DNA of 6,134 nt from an uncultured Clostridia bacterium (GTDB lineage: Bacteria; Bacillota; Clostridia; Oscillospirales; Oscillospiraceae). Below the pieces are notes generated by a model, which ran no database searches, was not told where the DNA came from, and saw nothing but the letters and a program-made list of their open reading frames with translations. Where the stretch lies: the NCBI GenBank assembly GCA_947176425.1, contig CAMWQV010000137.1, forward strand, positions 1-6,134. The letters are read 5' to 3'. Numbering within the stretch: the first letter of the stretch is position 1; the number at the start of each line of letters is the position of its first letter. The position numbers were made by a program, and so were the translations under genes. Of this stretch, positions 5,544 through 6,134 are shown piece after piece.

Positions 5544-6134
5544 ATGAGTAAACGTATCGTAATCGCCCTGGGCGGCAACGCGCTGGGGAACACCTTGCCG
5601 GAACAGGCGCAGGCGGTCCGGATCACGGCAAGGGCAATCGTGGACCTGATTGAAGACGGCAATCAAGTTGTTGTGGCCCACGGCAACGGACCGCAGGTAG
5701 GAATTATCAACAACGCTATGGCCGCACTGCAAAAAGAAGACCCGAATCAAGGTTTTACGCCGCTGTCCGTGTGCGGCGCCATGAGCCAGGCATATATCGG
5801 CTATGATTTGCAGAACGCTTTTCGGGAGGAACTGCTGGACCGCGGTATCTGCAATATGCCGGTCTGCTCCATCGTGACGCAGGTGGAAGTGGACCGGAAC
5901 GACCCGGCTTTTGAGAATCCCTCCAAGCCCATCGGGAAATTCATGACCGAGGAAGAGGCGAAAGACTACCACGAAAAAACCGGGCGTCCTGTTCGTGAGG
6001 ACGCGGGCCGGGGCTGGCGGCGGTATGTGCCGTCCCCGAAACCAAAACATATTATTGAAGCAGGCGCAATCCGTGCCCTTTCCGAAGACGGGCATCTGGT
6101 CATCTGCTGCGGCGGCGGCGGGATTCCTGTGTAC
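5544..6134 (+). CDS. arcC: Carbamate kinase, N-terminal two thirds (cut by window edge)
   Basis: Carbamate kinase transfers the phosphate of carbamoyl phosphate to ADP, giving ATP and carbamate, which decays to ammonia and CO2. The ATG at 5544 opens 197 codons that run off the right edge; the family is usually about 310 aa. Hallmarks of the amino-acid-kinase fold are present: IALGGNAL (7-14), VAHGNGPQVG (44-53), the lid region PSKPIGKFMTEEEA (126-139) with lysines expected to act in catalysis, RRYVPSPKP (159-167), and CCGGGGIPVY (188-197). A GAGG at 5533-5536 serves as a weak ribosome binding site. It follows YgeW by 79 nt, as yqeA/arcC accompanies ygeW in E. coli, and would make the pathway's ATP. 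It is the yqeA-type gene by context rather than an arginine-deiminase arcC, since no arcA is in view. Confidence 0.95.
   Translation, partial: MSKRIVIALGGNALGNTLPEQAQAVRITARAIVDLIEDGNQVVVAHGNGPQVGIINNAMAALQKEDPNQGFTPLSVCGAMSQAYIGYDLQNAFREELLDRGICNMPVCSIVTQVEVDRNDPAFENPSKPIGKFMTEEEAKDYHEKTGRPVREDAGRGWRRYVPSPKPKHIIEAGAIRALSEDGHLVICCGGGGIPVY

Noticed and set aside
2780..5662. 960-codon open frame on the minus strand opposite ygeY and ygeW
   Set aside because: It lies antisense to two well-conserved enzymes with clear motifs and ribosome binding sites. Its openness follows from the rarity of TTA, CTA and TCA codons in these GC-rich genes. The translation is rich in His, Val and Leu without any recognisable domain.
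5370..6095. 241-codon minus-strand open frame opposite carbamate kinase
   Set aside because: Covers the carbamate kinase coding region in antisense; the sense frame carries all family hallmarks.

Overview
This window looks like a catabolic island from an anaerobic, gut-type Firmicute, probably a moderately GC-rich Clostridia of the Oscillospirales or Lachnospirales kind. That assignment is an inference. It rests on strong GGAGG ribosome binding sites, AT-rich promoters between GC-rich genes, and gene families typical of such bacteria. No RNA gene, mobile element, CRISPR array or long repeat was seen, and no gene-free stretch exceeds about 200 bases.

Layout: (i) 1-364, minus strand: the N-terminal third of a threonine synthase-like PLP enzyme with a zinc-ribbon start, running off the left edge. 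It has its own promoter with an A-rich upstream element. (ii) 365-565: a spacer holding that promoter and a hairpin terminator for the next operon. (iii) 566-2700, minus strand: a two-gene operon of a YheO/DauR-type PAS-HTH regulator followed, 5 nt later, by a 493-aa fold-type II PLP enzyme of unassigned function. (iv) 2701-2878: a divergent control region with near-consensus promoters facing both ways and two AT-rich repeats exactly 20 bp apart. (v) 2879-6134, plus strand: a YgeY-family M20 metallohydrolase, a YgeW-family knotted carbamoyltransferase and a carbamate kinase that is cut by the right edge.

How they work together: YgeY, YgeW and carbamate kinase are the core of the E. coli ygeW-ygeX-ygeY-hyuA-yqeA locus, historically tagged 'selenium metabolism-linked' and more recently tied to anaerobic urate/purine breakdown in gut bacteria. 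The logical flow is: ureido compound plus phosphate gives carbamoyl phosphate (YgeW); deacylation or deureidation of the amino-acid-like remainder (YgeY); then carbamoyl phosphate plus ADP gives ATP (carbamate kinase). In E. coli the remaining amino acid is handled by the PLP enzyme YgeX (diaminopropionate ammonia-lyase). Here no YgeX is visible. Two different fold-type II PLP proteins and a PAS-HTH regulator occupy the divergent side instead. The most interesting proposal is that one or both replace YgeX or extend the pathway to a different amino-acid product.
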